From NCBI RefSeq assembly GCF_005061465.1, contig NZ_LAUS01000008.1:62001-126000 (forward strand): DNA of 64,000 bases, given 5' to 3'. Position 1 is the first letter of the stretch. The number at the start of each line of letters is the position of its first letter. The notes beneath the pieces were generated by a model, which searched no databases, was not told the origin of the DNA, and saw nothing but the letters and a program-made list of their open reading frames with translations. Shown piece after piece: positions 10,358 through 19,473 of this stretch. Position numbers and translations under genes: made by a program. The DNA is from Mycoplasmopsis bovis 8790 (GTDB lineage Bacteria; Bacillota_I; Bacilli_A; Mycoplasmatales; Metamycoplasmataceae).

Positions 10358-11089
10358 CTACTTTGCTTTTTTATTTACTTCATAAAGCACTATTCCTGCG
10401 CAAACAGCAACATTTAAGCTCTCAAAATCTATTGGCACATAAACTAATTTATCAGCAAATTTAATAGAAGCCTCACTTGCTCCTGAACCTTCATTGCCAA
10501 AAATTATCAATATTTTCTCATTCTCAAAACTAATTTCATTAATTGGTACACTGTTTTTACTTAGTGATGTGCAGTAAATTTTAAATCCATTTTGCTTATA
10601 TTTTTTTAATAGTCTAAGTAAATCCTCAGATGTATAATTAACCAAATTGACTGTAAATAAGGCTCCTTGGCTTGAACGAACTATTTTATCATTATAAAAA
10701 TTTACATTTGATGCAACTGTGTCAAAATTAAATGATTTAGCTGCTCTTATAATGGTTCCTACATTACCTGGATCTTGCACATTATCTAAAAACACAACCC
10801 TGTTGCCTAATTCGCTAGTATTAGATTTTTTGAGACATAAAGCAACAATTCCTTCAGGAGTTTTTGTTTTTGTAATAGCTTTTAAGACATTATAACTTAC
10901 TAGTATAGAATTGTCATATTTGACTGTTTTACTATCTAATTCGTATAATTCAATTACAAGATTTTCCCGTAAGACTTCCTCAACTAGATGATATCCTTCA
11001 ACTATAAAAAATTCAGAATTCTTATCATTAAAAATTTTCCTAAGATGTTTAATTTTTGGATTCTGTGTGCTGGTTATTCTTTGGTTCAT
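10358..11089 (-). CDS. TrmH/SpoU-family RNA 2'-O-methyltransferase
   Basis: A 243-residue SPOUT methylase that uses SAM to methylate a ribose in rRNA or tRNA. Seen: an N-terminal substrate-binding domain starting TSTQNPKIKHLRK (typical of the TsnR/RlmB-like branch), motif 1 LDNVQDPGNVGTIIRAA, motif 2 IFGNEGSGAS and motif 3 VPIDFESLNVAVCAGI. It overlaps the end of trmL by 16 bases. The exact nucleotide modified cannot be told from sequence; a 23S rRNA target is most likely. Confidence 0.85.
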   Translation of the reverse strand: MNQRITSTQNPKIKHLRKIFNDKNSEFFIVEGYHLVEEVLRENLVIELYELDSKTVKYDNSILVSYNVLKAITKTKTPEGIVALCLKKSNTSELGNRVVFLDNVQDPGNVGTIIRAAKSFNFDTVASNVNFYNDKIVRSSQGALFTVNLVNYTSEDLLRLLKKYKQNGFKIYCTSLSKNSVPINEISFENEKILIIFGNEGSGASEASIKFADKLVYVPIDFESLNVAVCAGIVLYEVNKKAK

Positions 11090-11607
11090 TCCTTGATAAA
11101 GTTCTTTCCTTTTTGCGATTCATAAAGTGATAAATCTTTAAAGTCTATTTGTCTCATAACCTCAAAGCCGACAATTGCAACACAGTTAGCAAGATTGATA
11201 CTTCTCATTTTGCTTATCATAGGAATTCTTAAACAATTATCAATGTTGTCTTTTAGCACTTGTTTATCAATGCCTGTAGATTCCTTGCCGAACATTAGTC
11301 ATATTTCTTCATTATTTTCATATTCTTTTTTATAATCAACATCACTGTAAGTTTTTAAGCCATATCTAGTTATGTAATATATATTTTTATCCTTGTATTT
11401 ATTATAAAAATCAGAATATGAGTTATGAACTTCGTGCTCAATGTCACTTAAAAGTCTGCCTGCTGCTGGACGAGATAAATATTTAGGGTCTAAACTAAAA
11501 GAAATGGGCTTAATTATGTGTAATTTAGCCCCAATTGCAAAACAAGTTCTTATAATGTTGGCCGTATTTGGTGGTATTTCGGGCTCGAATAAAACAATAT
11601 GTACCAT
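11074..11607 (-). CDS. trmL: tRNA (cytidine(34)-2'-O)-methyltransferase
   Basis: Small 177-residue SPOUT enzyme that methylates the wobble ribose of tRNA-Leu isoacceptors. Seen: N-terminal LFEPEIPPNTANIIRTC, LMFGKESTGI after a TGA-encoded Trp, and the C-terminal knot motif RIPM...RSINLANCVAIVGFE. The frame passes a TGA at 11086-11088 and ends at TAA. The ATG follows CGGAGAATTT. First gene of a run with the TrmH-like gene, divIVA-like gene and rbgA. Confidence 0.9.
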
Positions 11608-11768
11608 AAATTCTCCGTGAAATATTATTATATATTATTTTTAAACTCTATCCTTTCCCTTTGCCCAAAAAATGCAAATTTGGCTGTTTTTAAGGGGTAA
11701 AAACACATATTTTTGATCAATAAAAACCATAATTATTTCATAAAAATAATTTGTAAAAATAACTTTTT

Positions 11769-11814
11769 TATAATTTTTTTGTGCAGTAATAGTAAGCAAA
11801 ATTTAATAGTGCAC
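11769..11814 (+). promoter_or_regulatory. Predicted promoter and inverted repeat ahead of the three-gene island
   Basis: TATAAT at 11769-11774, with GTGCA (11781-11785) and TGCAC (11810-11814) forming an imperfect inverted repeat right at the expected transcript start and just before the first gene at 11828. It could be an operator or a 5'-leader hairpin. Confidence 0.4.
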
Positions 11815-11827
11815 AAATGGAGCATGT

Positions 11828-12586
11828 ATGATTGCAATTATACAAAATGACGAAACAATAAAGAAGGATGTGCTATCAGAAAACAATGCTGATATACAAT
11901 TATTTTTTGAAGATCAGTTAAAAGAATTTAAAAAGAAAATATCATCATTAGTGGGTAAGAGAACTCACGGCAGCGGTCGTAAAAGAAGATCACTATCATA
12001 TGACACCAATACATCTGAGCACTCAGAACTTAGTAAATATATAAGTGATTCTGACTGAACTGATATTGAAAATCAATTATGATGAAAAATTGAAACATTT
12101 TATAACTTTCATTCTGGTATAGCTGGTGCTATTTACAAAGTAAAAGAAATATTAAAAGATTTAGATCCTGTTTTAGAACTTGCACAGCTAGGTGGAGATA
12201 CATTGTCCACAGTATCTGAATCTCTTGATGGATTTCCACAAGTAGCTGCGATAGTTAAGGGCCTATCAACTGTGGGCAGTCTACTCGGACTACTTAGACA
12301 AACTGAATTACAATTTAATTATTCAAAGAACTTTATTTTTACAATTTTCGACGAGATAATTAAAGTTTCTAAAACAAGAAACATTGAAACTATACACAAG
12401 ACATTACAAATAGCTAAAAAATCTTTAGACAGTGTTAAATCAGAATGAAACACCTGGCTTTCTCTAATAATTGCTAAGCGAAAAGTTAACAGCTCAATAG
12501 ACTTTTTGAATGATTATATTAAAATTGCTGAGCAAAAAAAGGCAGATGAAAATAGAGTTTACTCATGAGGAAGTTCATGATACTAG
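11828..12586 (+). CDS. Unknown protein, first gene of the three-gene island
   Basis: A 252-residue protein with no recognised family. The first ~75 residues are charged, with a basic patch (SGRKRRS) and an acidic Ser/Asp stretch. The middle, about residues 95-160, is mildly hydrophobic and helix-prone (GIAGAIYKVKEILKD, then FPQVAAIVKGLSTVGSLLGLL), and could bind a membrane. The C-terminal third is helical and Trp-containing, with TGA used for Trp. The ATG follows a weak GGAGC. Its last ten bases overlap the start of the next gene, so the pair is coupled. Confidence 0.7.
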
Positions 12587-13944
12587 AAGACAAAATTTAT
12601 ATTGCAGAAAGATATAAAAAGAACAACATAGCTGTATACTTTGCCTCATTATTTTTTGCACCTGTTATTTTCAGTTTTGTTTTCTATGCCTTTCTAATCT
12701 TTTTTGACAGACTTCCGTTGTATTTTAATGAGCTTACTAAGCAAAGTTTAGAAAAATTAATGAACGAGCATATTGCTGAAAATGTATATGTTCTTGCAAT
12801 TGCAACAATCTTTAGGATTCTAATTCTTTGGCTTCTCCTAATGTGAACAATAAATTCATTGGCTAGCATTCTTTTTAATAAGTTTTATGACTACAACATA
12901 TTTAAGTCGTTAAACTGGCTAAAAGTTAAACTTTTCACTGCATTTAGATTTAAGGATTTTGCAAAATTATGTAAGAAAAATAATTTTGTTTCAAATGAGC
13001 AATTATCGCTTATTAAACAAATGCATGATGTGGGATTTTTAGTTCAAGGAAGTAAATCAATTGCCATAAAATATAATGACTATTTTAGAGAAGCTAGTGA
13101 TATAGATTTTGTGTCTGAAAATTCATCATCTAGAATCATAAATTTAGATAAGTTTTCTAACATTACGTTTAATTTTAAAGATCAAATAATTGCTAAGTCA
13201 AGGTATAATGATACTGAAATTGAAGTATTGTCTCCTAAAATTTTGCCTAAAGAATTTACAACTTACAAATCTGGTATAAAAGTTCCTAAATTGAACTTTA
13301 TGATTGCAATGAAAGTTCATCAACTGTTAAGACTTTATAGATTAAAATCAGAAGGCAAGGAAATTCCTGCAACAAAAATTAAAAATAGTTTACTTGATCT
13401 TGGTTTCTTGCTTTCAAAATCTTGTTGCTTGGAATATAGAAAAATATTATGATCATTTAAAAATTTATCGTTGCTAAATTTATTTTCTTCTTATCACTTA
13501 AACACTTTTGCATTTGATGATTTTGGCAATATCAAAGAATCACTTAAATTTGCTAATTCATACATTCAAAAAACTCAAAACATTGAAGAAGTTTATGACT
13601 TCTTAGATAAATTTACTGAATTATTAAAAAATGATAAAGAAGCTTTATTTATAGGCAAAAGAGTCAACCTAATTATTAAAAATAAAAGAAGTATAGAAGA
13701 AAAATACTTAAAAAATTCTTCTGCCTTAGATAAATCGCTTTTAGCCTTAGAAAGAAATTTTGCAAGCAATAAAGAAAAAGTTAAGTACCTTGAGAAATTT
13801 AGAAAACCTGTTGAATTCAGGGCATTAAAAAATGCAATTAGCTTGTTTGAAAGTTCGCTAGATTCTTCATTCTTTATTGACATAAGAAAAATCCTTTTGC
13901 TTGAGCTAAATGAAATTGAAGAGGTTAAAAATGAAAAAATCTAG
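12577..13944 (+). CDS. Membrane-anchored nucleotidyltransferase-like protein (AbiEii/AbiGii type)
   Basis: A 455-residue protein. Two N-terminal membrane segments (about residues 18-45 and 75-100) are followed by a cytosolic domain with the nucleotidyltransferase pattern: G158-S159 in VQGSKSIAIKY, then D175-I-D177 in EASDIDF, and a possible third acidic residue E216 in TEIEVLS. The following LNFMIAMKVHQLLRLYRL...LLDLGFLL resembles the helix and Asp-Leu segment after the active site in AbiEii toxins. The C-terminal ~170 residues are helical and unassigned. The start at 12577 was preferred over an in-frame ATG at 12565 because AGGAAG sits just before it. It overlaps both neighbours. Confidence 0.65.
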
Positions 13945-14389
13945 TCTGCGTAATATGCTTGGTTTTTCAATAGCCATAATTGTCCTAATAGCAGGATTAC
14001 TATTGACTGATTTGTTCAATTTAATAGCAATACTGGATGAATCGTTCAAATTTAGCACACTCTTTATATTGCAGGAAGCTACTTATTCAGTATACTTTGC
14101 ATTTCTTGTGCTAATATGCTTCATGGCACTGTTCTTCTTTTTAGAATCATTAACATTCGTCTCTTTACGCAAAGACCGTATTAAATTGCTTTCAACATCA
14201 AATGCATTTCTAATATTTTTCGTAGTTTACATAATTACTGCTTTATTAACTTTTTACACTGGAAATAATAAAGTTAGACAGTCTATTAGTTTAATTAGTA
14301 TGCTGGTTAGAACAGCAGTATCAATTCTTCTTATAATTTTTGCTGCTAACTCTATTAAACAGGTTAAAACTTTGCTTGCTAAAGTTTAA
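13931..14389 (+). CDS. Four-helix integral membrane protein, third gene of the island
   Basis: A 152-residue very hydrophobic protein with about four membrane segments (MLGFSIAIIVLIAGLLL; SVYFAFLVLICFMALFFF; NAFLIFFVVYIITALL; TAVSILLIIFAA) and a basic C tail. The ATG at 13931 follows GAGGTT and overlaps the nucleotidyltransferase-like gene by 14 bases. No family recognised. It could be a partner or channel for the upstream protein; that is inference from gene order only. Confidence 0.7.
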   Translation: MKKSSLRNMLGFSIAIIVLIAGLLLTDLFNLIAILDESFKFSTLFILQEATYSVYFAFLVLICFMALFFFLESLTFVSLRKDRIKLLSTSNAFLIFFVVYIITALLTFYTGNNKVRQSISLISMLVRTAVSILLIIFAANSIKQVKTLLAKV

Positions 14390-14396
14390 AAAAAAT

Positions 14397-14424
14397 AAAA
14401 TTCCGCTTTGTGTGGCGGAATTTT
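14397..14424. terminator. Bidirectional terminator between the island and rplA
   Basis: A 10-bp stem (AAAATTCCGC / GCGGAATTTT) with loop TTTGTGTG and A/T tracts on both sides, eight bases after the last island gene and ten bases beyond the rplA stop. Confidence 0.85.
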
Positions 14425-14434
14425 TTGTGTTTAA

Positions 14435-15130
14435 TTATTTTTCAATTTTAACTTTAACACCTGGACCCATTGTTGCTGAAAGAACAATATTTTGGATGTA
14501 TGTTCCTTTAACAGCAGATGGTTTTAGTCTTTTAATTAAGCTAATAACAGTTTTGATGTTTTCAACTAATTTTTCAGTATCCATTGATACTTTTCCAACT
14601 AATGTATGAACAACACCGGCTTTATCTGTTCTATAATTTGCTTTACCTTTTTTAAGTTCTTCAACTGCTTTTTCAGGAGTTGGAGTTACTGTACCAGTTT
14701 TAGGGTTTGGCATAAGACCTTTAGGCCCTAGTTTTTTACCATATTTACCTAATAATGGCATCATTGCTGGGTCAGCAACCATAACATCAAAGTCAAAGAT
14801 ATCTTCTTTAATTTTTTGTTCCAATGTTTGACCATCAACAACTTGGTCTGCACCAGCAGCTGTTGCTAATTTTTGTTTTTCAACATTATTTGTAACAACT
14901 AATACTGAAATTGATTTACCTGTTCCATTTGGAAGTAGTACTGATCCACGTAATTGTTGGTCAGCTTTTCTAACGTCAAGATTTAACTTAAATACTAAAT
15001 CAACTGAAGCATCAAATTTTGCATATGAAGTTCTTTTAACTATTTCAACTGCTTCTGTTAATTCGTAAGCAATGTTTTTGTCAAATGAGCTTCTAGCGTT
15101 TTGAATTTTCTTTCCGCCTTTTGCAGACAT
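14435..15130 (-). CDS. rplA: 50S ribosomal protein L1
   Basis: Binds 23S rRNA at the L1 stalk and usually represses its own operon. 231 residues, normal length. Seen: N-terminal GKKIQNARSSFDK, the conserved PNPKTGTVTPTPEKAVEELKKGK-type segment and the C-terminal KGTYIQNIVLSATMGPGVKV. The ATG overlaps the rplK TAA (TAATG). A strong hairpin ends the unit. Confidence 0.98.
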   Translation of the reverse strand: MSAKGGKKIQNARSSFDKNIAYELTEAVEIVKRTSYAKFDASVDLVFKLNLDVRKADQQLRGSVLLPNGTGKSISVLVVTNNVEKQKLATAAGADQVVDGQTLEQKIKEDIFDFDVMVADPAMMPLLGKYGKKLGPKGLMPNPKTGTVTPTPEKAVEELKKGKANYRTDKAGVVHTLVGKVSMDTEKLVENIKTVISLIKRLKPSAVKGTYIQNIVLSATMGPGVKVKIEK

Positions 15131-15600
15131 TATTTATCTCCTTCAGCTTTAGTAGATTTTTTAACTTTGCCGCCTTCATAGCCGTCAATTAAAATTCCCA
15201 TGTTTCTTGCTGTACCAGCAATAATTGCCATTGCAGCTTCGACATCATCAGTATTTAAGTCAGGTAATTTGTATTGAGCAATTTCTCTTAATTGATCAAC
15301 AGTAATAGTTGCAACTTTAGTTGTCTTAGCATTTGAACTTCCGCTTTCGATCTTTGCAGCTTGTTTTAATTTGTAACTTGCTGGCGAAGTGAAAAGTTTG
15401 AATTCAAACGATTTGTCATTGTAAACAGTAATTTGAACTGGAACAGGTTCATTACCTCTATCACGTGTTGCGTCGTTAAATGCACGTGTAAATTCTGGCA
15501 TATTAATACCCACACCTGCTAAAGCAGGACCAGGTTTAGCTTGACCAGCATTAAATTGTAACTTACGAACACGAACAATATCAGCTTTTGATTTTGCCAT
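15130..15600 (-). CDS. rplK: 50S ribosomal protein L11
   Basis: Part of the GTPase-associated centre of the 50S subunit. Seen: KLQFNAGQAKPGPALAGVGIN at the N terminus with the conserved Pro-rich turn, VTVYND-like IQITVYNDKSFEF and the C-terminal IAGTARNMGI. 156 residues, a little longer than the usual ~141 because of a charged C tail. GAGGATAAC precedes the ATG. Here rplK-rplA is separate from the nusG cluster at 55 kb, with which it is adjacent in B. subtilis. Confidence 0.98.
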   Translation of the reverse strand: MAKSKADIVRVRKLQFNAGQAKPGPALAGVGINMPEFTRAFNDATRDRGNEPVPVQITVYNDKSFEFKLFTSPASYKLKQAAKIESGSSNAKTTKVATITVDQLREIAQYKLPDLNTDDVEAAMAIIAGTARNMGILIDGYEGGKVKKSTKAEGDK

Positions 15601-15621
15601 ATTTTGTTATCCTCTCGATAA

Positions 15622-15670
15622 TGTGGTTCTAGCGATTTAATCTCCCACTAGTAAAGAACAATTTATTATA
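15622..15670 (-). promoter_or_regulatory. rplK promoter (-10) and putative L1-binding leader
   Basis: TATAAT at 15665-15670 (minus) lies ~7 bases before a leader that contains GTGGGAG and, ~20 bases later, ACCACA, allowing a GTGG/CCAC stem. L11-L1 leaders in Firmicutes carry a similar element that mimics the L1 site on 23S rRNA. The match is by eye. Confidence 0.45.
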
Positions 15671-15716
15671 AATTGCTTTTAAATTATATATTTAAAATGA
15701 AAATTACCAATAAAAT

Positions 15717-16289
15717 TTATGGCTTATAAAAAACGTGTTTTTGGTTGTGTTTTCAAATATTAACTAAATTCATTTTTGCATTGTTTTCCTCTTTTTTGAG
15801 TTTGTAAAAATACTCTATTAAATTTTTCACATTAACTCCATATTTATCAGTAGGAGAATCAGAAATATAGTGCACTCTAGCATAGCCATTTTTGACTAAT
15901 TCTAGACCGGCATCAGTGTATTCGTTTTTGCCTGTTTTATAGTATAAAATGGCTATAATTCGATTGTACTTATCATATTTAATAAACTTGTAAAACAGTT
16001 CTTTGTTTTGGACTATACGATTTAAAAAAATCCTAGCTTGGTGTGCATAGTAATTCTCAAACTTCGCTAAATTTTTGTTGTCATTTTTGAATGTTTCAGG
16101 GGCATCAATACCAAAAAGTCTAATAAATTTTTTCTTATCATCTTGCAAAAATGAAACAGTGTCTCCATCAATAACATTTATATTTGAATTAATTTTTGTG
16201 CCTTTTAAATAATAGTTAGCTATGTTCGTGCAACTAACTGATGAATACGGCAAAAACATTATTGGTAAAACTACTTTTAGTTTATTCAC
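15717..16289 (-). CDS. Staphylococcal-nuclease-like lipoprotein
   Basis: A 190-residue predicted surface nuclease. An N-terminal signal ends in a lipobox-like SVSC (Cys20). The thermonuclease fold motifs follow: VIDGDTVSF, RLFGIDAPE (catalytic Arg and Asp) and NGYARVHY. It probably degrades host nucleic acid for nucleotide salvage, as in other mycoplasmas. The start is GTG; an in-frame TAG lies two codons upstream. The frame continues through a TGA to a TAA at 15717. No strong ribosome site is seen. Confidence 0.85.
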
Positions 16290-16368
16290 ATACTAATGAA
16301 ATCATTATTTTTAGATTGAATTTAAAAATAAAAAAATTTGGGAAAATGCTTAGATTTTTCTCAAATTT

Positions 16369-17244
16369 TTAGTATCTATCCTGCGAATTGAATATAACAA
16401 TTTTTTCTTTAACTGTTTCACATATAGCCTTGCATCCAGTAGCTAATAGTTTTCTTGGATCAAAGTTTTTACCCTTTTTAGATTCGCCTGATAACACGAA
16501 TTTTTCCACTGCATCAGCAAAAGCTAATTGCAATTCAGTGTTTACATTAATTTTTGTAACACCTAAACTTATAGCTTTAACAACTTGCTCAGTTGGAATT
16601 CCGCTGCCACCATGTAAAACTATTCCTATATCAGTAGCATTAAAAATTTTGCTTAATGTTTCAAAGTCTAATGATTTTCATGATTCAGGATACTTGCCAT
16701 GGATATTGCCGATTCCAGCAGCTAAAACATCTATGCCTGTTTTCTTCATCTTAAGTGCATCAGAAACATTTGAAATAACACCAGCAGATGCAATTCCATC
16801 TTCTTCACCACCAATGGCGCCAACTTCAGCTTCAACTGAAACATTAAATCTCTTTGCAAATTCTACAACGGCCTTAGTTCTTTCTAAATTTTCATCCATA
16901 GAAAGCATTGAACCATCAAACATAACTGAAGTAAAACCGGCTTCAATTGCTTTAAAACATGATTCAAAATCGCCATGATCTAAATGCAGAACAACTGGCA
17001 CAGAAATTTTTAAGTCACTAACTAATGACTTAACTAAAGAAGCAACAGTTTTAAAACCACCCATATATTTAATTGCCCCCATACTTGCGCCTAAAATAAC
17101 AGGAGATCTTAATTCATTGGCAGTAACCAAAATATTTTTGGTTCACTCTAGATTATTTATATTTATGTGTGGAACAGCATATTTGTTTTTCTTAGCATCT
17201 AACAAAATATCTTTTGCATTAGTAAGTGTGTATTTTTCTGACAT
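16369..17244 (-). CDS. fba: Fructose-bisphosphate aldolase, class II
   Basis: Zinc-dependent glycolytic enzyme that splits fructose 1,6-bisphosphate into DHAP and glyceraldehyde 3-phosphate. 291 residues, normal. Seen: VPHININNLEWT near the N terminus, LHLDHGD with zinc His and catalytic Asp, SVMFDGSMLSMDENLE, EVGAIGGEEDG, and the C-terminal LHGGSGIP segment. The ATG lies three bases after the rpoE stop, so both genes share a transcript. Confidence 0.95.
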
Positions 17245-17246
17245 TC

Positions 17247-17507
17247 TTATTCAAAACCTTCTCTAGTAATTCAAAGACCTTGATTATTTCTTTCAAAACG
17301 TGAATCAACTGTTAATAAACGGTATAACTCACCAATTTTATTTTGACGAATCTTGCTATATTCAAGCTCTTTTTGAGCTGCTTCTTTTTCTCATTTTGGT
17401 TTAAGTTGTTCTTCAACTTCATCAAAAATAGTATTAAATTCCATATACTGACTGCCACCTGATTTTTCTAATAAAAATTCAATAGCAACATCTAACATTG
17501 TTTTCAT
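17247..17507 (-). CDS. rpoE: RNA polymerase delta subunit, N-terminal domain only
   Basis: An 86-residue protein matching the winged-helix (HARE-HTH) domain of RpoE delta, which speeds RNA polymerase recycling. Seen: AIEFLLEKSGGSQYMEFNTIFDEV at the start and KIGELYRLLTVDSRF...GLWITRE at the end. The Bacillus protein (~170 residues) has a long acidic tail that is absent here. The ATG at 17507 was chosen because AGGGG is six to seven bases upstream; another in-frame ATG lies at 17513. fba follows after two bases. Confidence 0.85.
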
Positions 17508-17543
17508 ATACATCCCCTAATTAATATTATTTAAATTATATAG

Positions 17544-18737
17544 TTAGTTCTTATAATTCTTAATTGTAAAGTCGATTTTTGCACTTATGTCAATAAGTTC
17601 TTGAAATAAGTTTTTAAATACAAACGCAAAATCATTGTAATTAAGGTCACTTGGATATATTTTTATATTCCATTTTTCCTTATCATCCACTAAAGAAAGA
17701 ATGAATTTATCAAAAAGAGTCTCAAATTCATATTCTTTATAATTATTATTTAAATTATTTGATTTGTCATTTTTGATAAATCTTAAAATTAGATTACTGT
17801 TATGATCCTTTTTAACTTGCTCGGCTGTTTTATAGAGCTTTTTAAAAAATTCAACAGTTTCATAAATCTTGTTACTTTTTCAAATTCTTTTATCAGAACC
17901 ACTTGCAGAATTATCAACTTCAGGTAAAACAACTTTATTTCATTCATATCATAAGTTTACTAAAGCATGCGTGTGATATGTATTGCCTTCTGGAGTAGTT
18001 CCTCTTATATTTTTGTAATCAATATTAACTTTCTGAGAATCAAAAAATTTACGTGAATACTCGCTTTGCATTCCAGAATATTTTTTGCTTAAGCTATCTA
18101 AAAATAAACTTTGATATCTATGTCTTTCTTTATTTTTTAGATTTTTAAATAACGGTCAGCCAGGCAAAAAATCAAATTCATTGTAAAAGCTTTTAAATAA
18201 TGAATCAGATTTGCTTTCTTTTAAGTCCTTAACATAATCACTGATGATATTATTGACTTCTTCATTAAGAATGGATATATAACCAATATTAGTTCTAATA
18301 TTTACTTCTTTCCCTACTGGCTTATCTGTTAATTCATTATATAAATCAGCACCCTTAATTAAACTGTTAATAGGCTTAAAAGTTCCATTTGCGCCTGTTT
18401 TATAACCTAATTCTAAATTATATTCCTGAGCTCCATTTTCGATTGTCTTCATATAAGGCAATATTGTATCGACAACATTTTTTCACTCTTTGGTAATTGA
18501 ATCAATTTTTTTGTAGTTATCCAAATAATATTTTTTATATGAATCATTTTCAATAAATTTATTTATCTGAGTTCATACATTTTTATACTGATTATAGTAA
18601 TCAAACATATCTTTAGAAAATTCAGTGTCAAATACATCCTTTTGCCTATAAAAACTCCCTTGACAACTTGCAGAGACTGTTGCAAGGCACAAAGATAATG
18701 AAGATATAGCAAATAACTTTATTTTTCTTTTTGACAT
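17544..18737 (-). CDS. Putative lipoprotein, function unknown
   Basis: A 397-residue protein. A basic start, a hydrophobic stretch and a lipobox (VSASC, Cys ~27) predict export and lipidation. The mature part is Lys-, Asn- and Tyr-rich, mostly helical, with several TGA-encoded Trp. No enzyme motif is visible. It overlaps the 3' end of the pseudouridine synthase gene by 19 bases, so it is likely co-expressed. Surface lipoproteins of this type are common and variable in mycoplasmas. Confidence 0.8.
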
Positions 18738-19459
18738 AAATTTTTTTCTTGCTTTTCTACTAAAAGTTTAAGATTTCTTACTTCTTTAAGTGTTAATTCT
18801 CTATACATACCTTCAGGTAGTTTATCTACTGTTAAGTTAGCATAGGAAACTCTTTTTAAGGTAAGTACCTTATGTCCTATTTTCTCAAACAACTTCTTAA
18901 CGTGGTGATATGAACCAACATGCAGTGAAACCAAATAGCTTTTTGTGTCAACTTGATCCACGATTTGATGACTCATTTTTCCGTCAATTTCGACTCCTGC
19001 ATTTAACTCTTTAAATTCTTTAAGCGTTAATGGACTATCAATTCTGGCTCTATAAACTCTTTCGATTTCATATTTAGGATGTGTTAACTTATTTACTAAT
19101 TCATAGTCAGTTGTTAATAATAGCACACCAGTAGTGTTTCTGTCTAATCTGCCAACAGGAACAATTCTTTCATTTGTATTAATTAAATCAATAACTGTGC
19201 GGCGACCTTTTGGATCATCAGAAGTTGTAATAGAATTTTTGGGTTTATTAAGCAAAAAGTACTTAAAAACAGGGTTTTTAGTTAAATTTAGTATTTTTCC
19301 ATTAACCTTAATTTCATCATCAGCGCTTGCTTTATCTCCCAGCGAGGCTTTAATTCCATTAACAAAAACTAATCCACTAGAAATCATTTTCTCAGCTTCA
19401 CGTCTAGACATTAATCCAGACTGAGCAATTAATTTTTGGACTCTAAATAACTCTTGCAT
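18719..19459 (-). CDS. rluB: RsuA/RluB-family pseudouridine synthase
   Basis: Converts uridine to pseudouridine in rRNA. Seen: an N-terminal S4 RNA-binding domain (RVQKLIAQSGLMSRREAEKMI), the catalytic-Asp motif GRLDRNTTGVLLLT, and the C-terminal QVREMLE-like HHVKKLFEKIGHKV. 246 residues from the ATG at 19459, which lines up with the usual family start; an in-frame GTG at 19486 is possible but overlaps the upstream gene. The RluB assignment, rather than RsuA or RluE, is by general resemblance. Confidence 0.85.
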   Translation of the reverse strand: MQELFRVQKLIAQSGLMSRREAEKMISSGLVFVNGIKASLGDKASADDEIKVNGKILNLTKNPVFKYFLLNKPKNSITTSDDPKGRRTVIDLINTNERIVPVGRLDRNTTGVLLLTTDYELVNKLTHPKYEIERVYRARIDSPLTLKEFKELNAGVEIDGKMSHQIVDQVDTKSYLVSLHVGSYHHVKKLFEKIGHKVLTLKRVSYANLTVDKLPEGMYRELTLKEVRNLKLLVEKQEKNLCQKEK

Positions 19460-19473
19460 GTTTTGATCGCATT

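Noticed and set aside
11940-11990. Furin-like RKRR site in the first island protein
   Set aside because: A short basic patch in a Lys-rich proteome; there is no signal peptide, so no reason to expect such cleavage.
14340-14609. 89-codon plus-strand frame over the rplA end
   Set aside because: It is antisense to rplA and crosses the terminator at 14397-14424.
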